Translations under genes and position numbers: made by a program
In this document: positions 62,815 to 64,000 of the stretch, piece after piece
How positions within the stretch are numbered: the first letter of the stretch is position 1
Layout of the letters: each line of letters begins with the position of its first letter
The notes under the pieces: generated by a model
Databases searched by the model: none
Told to the model about the DNA's origin: nothing
What the model saw: only the letters and a program-made list of their open reading frames with translations
Source of the DNA: Gordionus sp. m RMFG-2023
Lineage: Eukaryota; Nematomorpha; Gordioida; Chordodea; Parachordodidae
Reading direction: 5' to 3'
Assembly (NCBI RefSeq): GCF_954871325.1
Contig: NC_088778.1
Span: 3,567,743 to 3,631,742 of the forward strand
Length of the DNA: 64,000 bases

Positions 62815-62954
62815 TAGTGTTGTTAATTAGTAGAGTTCTTTCGACTACGACTAGCGTAATCATGGAAATCGACTAAAAACTTTAGCGACTAAATTAGTCT
62901 ATTAGTCGACTAAAACGACTAGTTTAATCGACTAAGTTGATCTATTTAGTCAGC
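62815..62954 (+). mobile_element. hAT-like MITE, 140 bp, rich in GACTA motifs
   Basis: Starts TAGTGTTGTTAATTAGTAG and is flanked by AATTTAAC (62807-62814) and ATTTTAAC (62955-62962), an 8-bp duplication with one difference. Copy I has the empty site (TTTTAATTGAACACATT, 30706-30722). The interior repeats CGACTA at least six times, including palindromic AGTCGACT. The right end has lost similarity to the left terminus. Confidence 0.7.
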
Positions 62955-63540
62955 ATTTTAACACATTATATTAAACGTTTAGATATCCATATGTTGTAAT
63001 AAAATTCCGCTACTTCTTGAGGGCCTAAAAAAAATAAAATGGTTAAACAAATTTAAACACAATAAACTTTATATTAAAATAAAATTCAAATGAAACCAGC
63101 AGTAACAGAGAAAATGACCGTCATGCGATAAATATTAATATCAGCTAAATATATCTCTATTTTCTAGCTTTTTGCCAATCATTAGATGCTTCAAATTTTT
63201 ACTTTTCTTTCGGGTATAATCCAGTTAATTTTCATTTTATTTGCTTTCCTAGTAAGGAATAAGCATTTATACCTCTCTTGAATAACATATTTTGCTCAGT
63301 TTTTTATCACTTATTTTCTCTTTCACCTTATCTTGAACAATCATTGGGCAATTTTTGACATGGGATAATTCCGGACAGCTTGCACATGCTAAAACTATTT
63401 ATCTTTGAGAACTTAAAATTTGTAATTAAAATAGATTTATATATTATGAAATTTTGCAAAAATAAAATTTGTCTTGAACACTTTTTAAAAATTTTAAAGC
63501 AAAGAAAAACCTCTCTTTATAACTAAAAGTTAAATAAATT

Positions 63541-64000
63541 ATTGCTTGATTCTTTCCGTTCTAAAAAATATTTTTTAACTAAACATTATATTCCACCTTC
63601 TATTTACGCTACCGCCAATTAAACAGATTTCTACTAAATTTATAACGGAATTATTCTAGAATCAATTTGTTCGACTCTTTCTATAATTAACTATGCTCAA
63701 AAGTGTTTAAGAACTACGTTTATCGTAAAGTATAACTGACCCTATTGAATCGGAGTTTGTTAAGACTTGGTTAAACATGGCCTAGATATTTTAATTTTAA
63801 TTAGGATCGGTCCGGATATTGTCTAGATGTAACATTTTAAATCATTTTGTTTTCCTCGTTTTTTTCTATTCTCCCTATCATCATAACTATTTACAATCAT
63901 GCTCTATTGATATTAAATTTCTCTTCTCTTCTCTTCTCTTCTCTTCTCTTCTCTTCAAATCATAATAATTTCAACAAAATTAATCCTTACATTTTTATTT
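63541..64000. other. AT-rich DNA beyond block Z copy II
   Basis: No ORF or RNA gene. CGGTCCGGATATTGTC near 63807 is GC-richer but unassigned. Confidence 0.3.
63919..63956 (+). repeat. CTCTT microsatellite
   Basis: About seven perfect pentanucleotide units. Confidence 0.95.

Larger units (their letters stand above)
60790..63540 (+). repeat. Duplicated block Z, copy II
   Basis: Partner of 28080-31300. It lacks the CTTT expansion and the 477-bp insertion of copy I but has two insertions of its own (62254-62477 and 62815-62954). Noncoding. Confidence 0.8.

Overview
The window looks like a very A+T-rich piece of an animal genome, most likely an invertebrate. The reasons are hAT transposons, a MULE/FLYWCH-type transposase fragment, a tRNA-headed SINE and splice-site-like motifs with no dense coding. 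The species cannot be fixed from the sequence; an arthropod is my guess only. I found no complete, intact protein-coding gene. Nearly everything is repeated DNA in various states of decay, with mobile elements inserted in it.

The main structural result is that the window reads as two colinear, diverged copies of one segment of roughly 32 kb in direct orientation. Copy I runs from about 2 to 31.3 kb and copy II from about 33.5 to 63.5 kb. Each copy holds, in the same order: a TAGTRTTGTTA-type MITE; a conserved block 'X' (3.1-4.0 and 36.6-37.6 kb); a long array of old tandem units (4.1-25.7 and 38.4-49.3 kb); fragments of an unrecognised exon-like gene (25.76-26.06; 49.4-50.05 and 53.6-54.0 kb); and a terminal block 'Z' (28.1-31.3 and 60.8-63.5 kb).

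Region by region. 1-0.9 kb: two oppositely oriented pieces of a MULE-type transposase. 0.97-1.15 kb: a G-rich 15-bp minisatellite. 2-2.8 kb: a MITE. 4.1-22.4 kb: about four and a half units of a 3.2-kb tandem repeat, each unit an internal dimer; unit 2 carries a 1376-bp hAT element with a perfect 8-bp target duplication and a separate 1-kb internal duplication. 22.4-25.8 kb: more diverged units. 25.8-28 kb: gene relic and a second hAT relic. 28-31.3 kb: block Z. 31.3-38.4 kb: mostly single-copy AT-rich DNA with two MITEs and block X. 38.4-49.3 kb: diverged tandem units, with a 367-bp hAT MITE and an isolated 1.3-kb stretch. 49.4-54 kb: two gene-relic copies separated by a 794-bp SINE. 54.2-59.2 kb: a satellite built from ~160-bp monomers organised as ~325-bp dimers, far larger than its counterpart in copy I. 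59.5-59.9 kb: a poly(A)-tailed retro-insertion. 60-63.5 kb: second block Z with two insertions missing from the first.

Two motifs recur in almost every tandem unit across 45 kb: an acceptor-like TTATTTYCAGCTGTAAAA site and, about 200-370 bp downstream, a GC-richer core around GATGCATCCCAGAGRTGCT. Their survival in otherwise eroded repeats is the most unexplained signal here. They may be remnants of exons of a decayed multi-copy gene or of a repeated noncoding transcript; this is inference. All alignments were made by eye, so identities and boundaries of diverged repeats are approximate.
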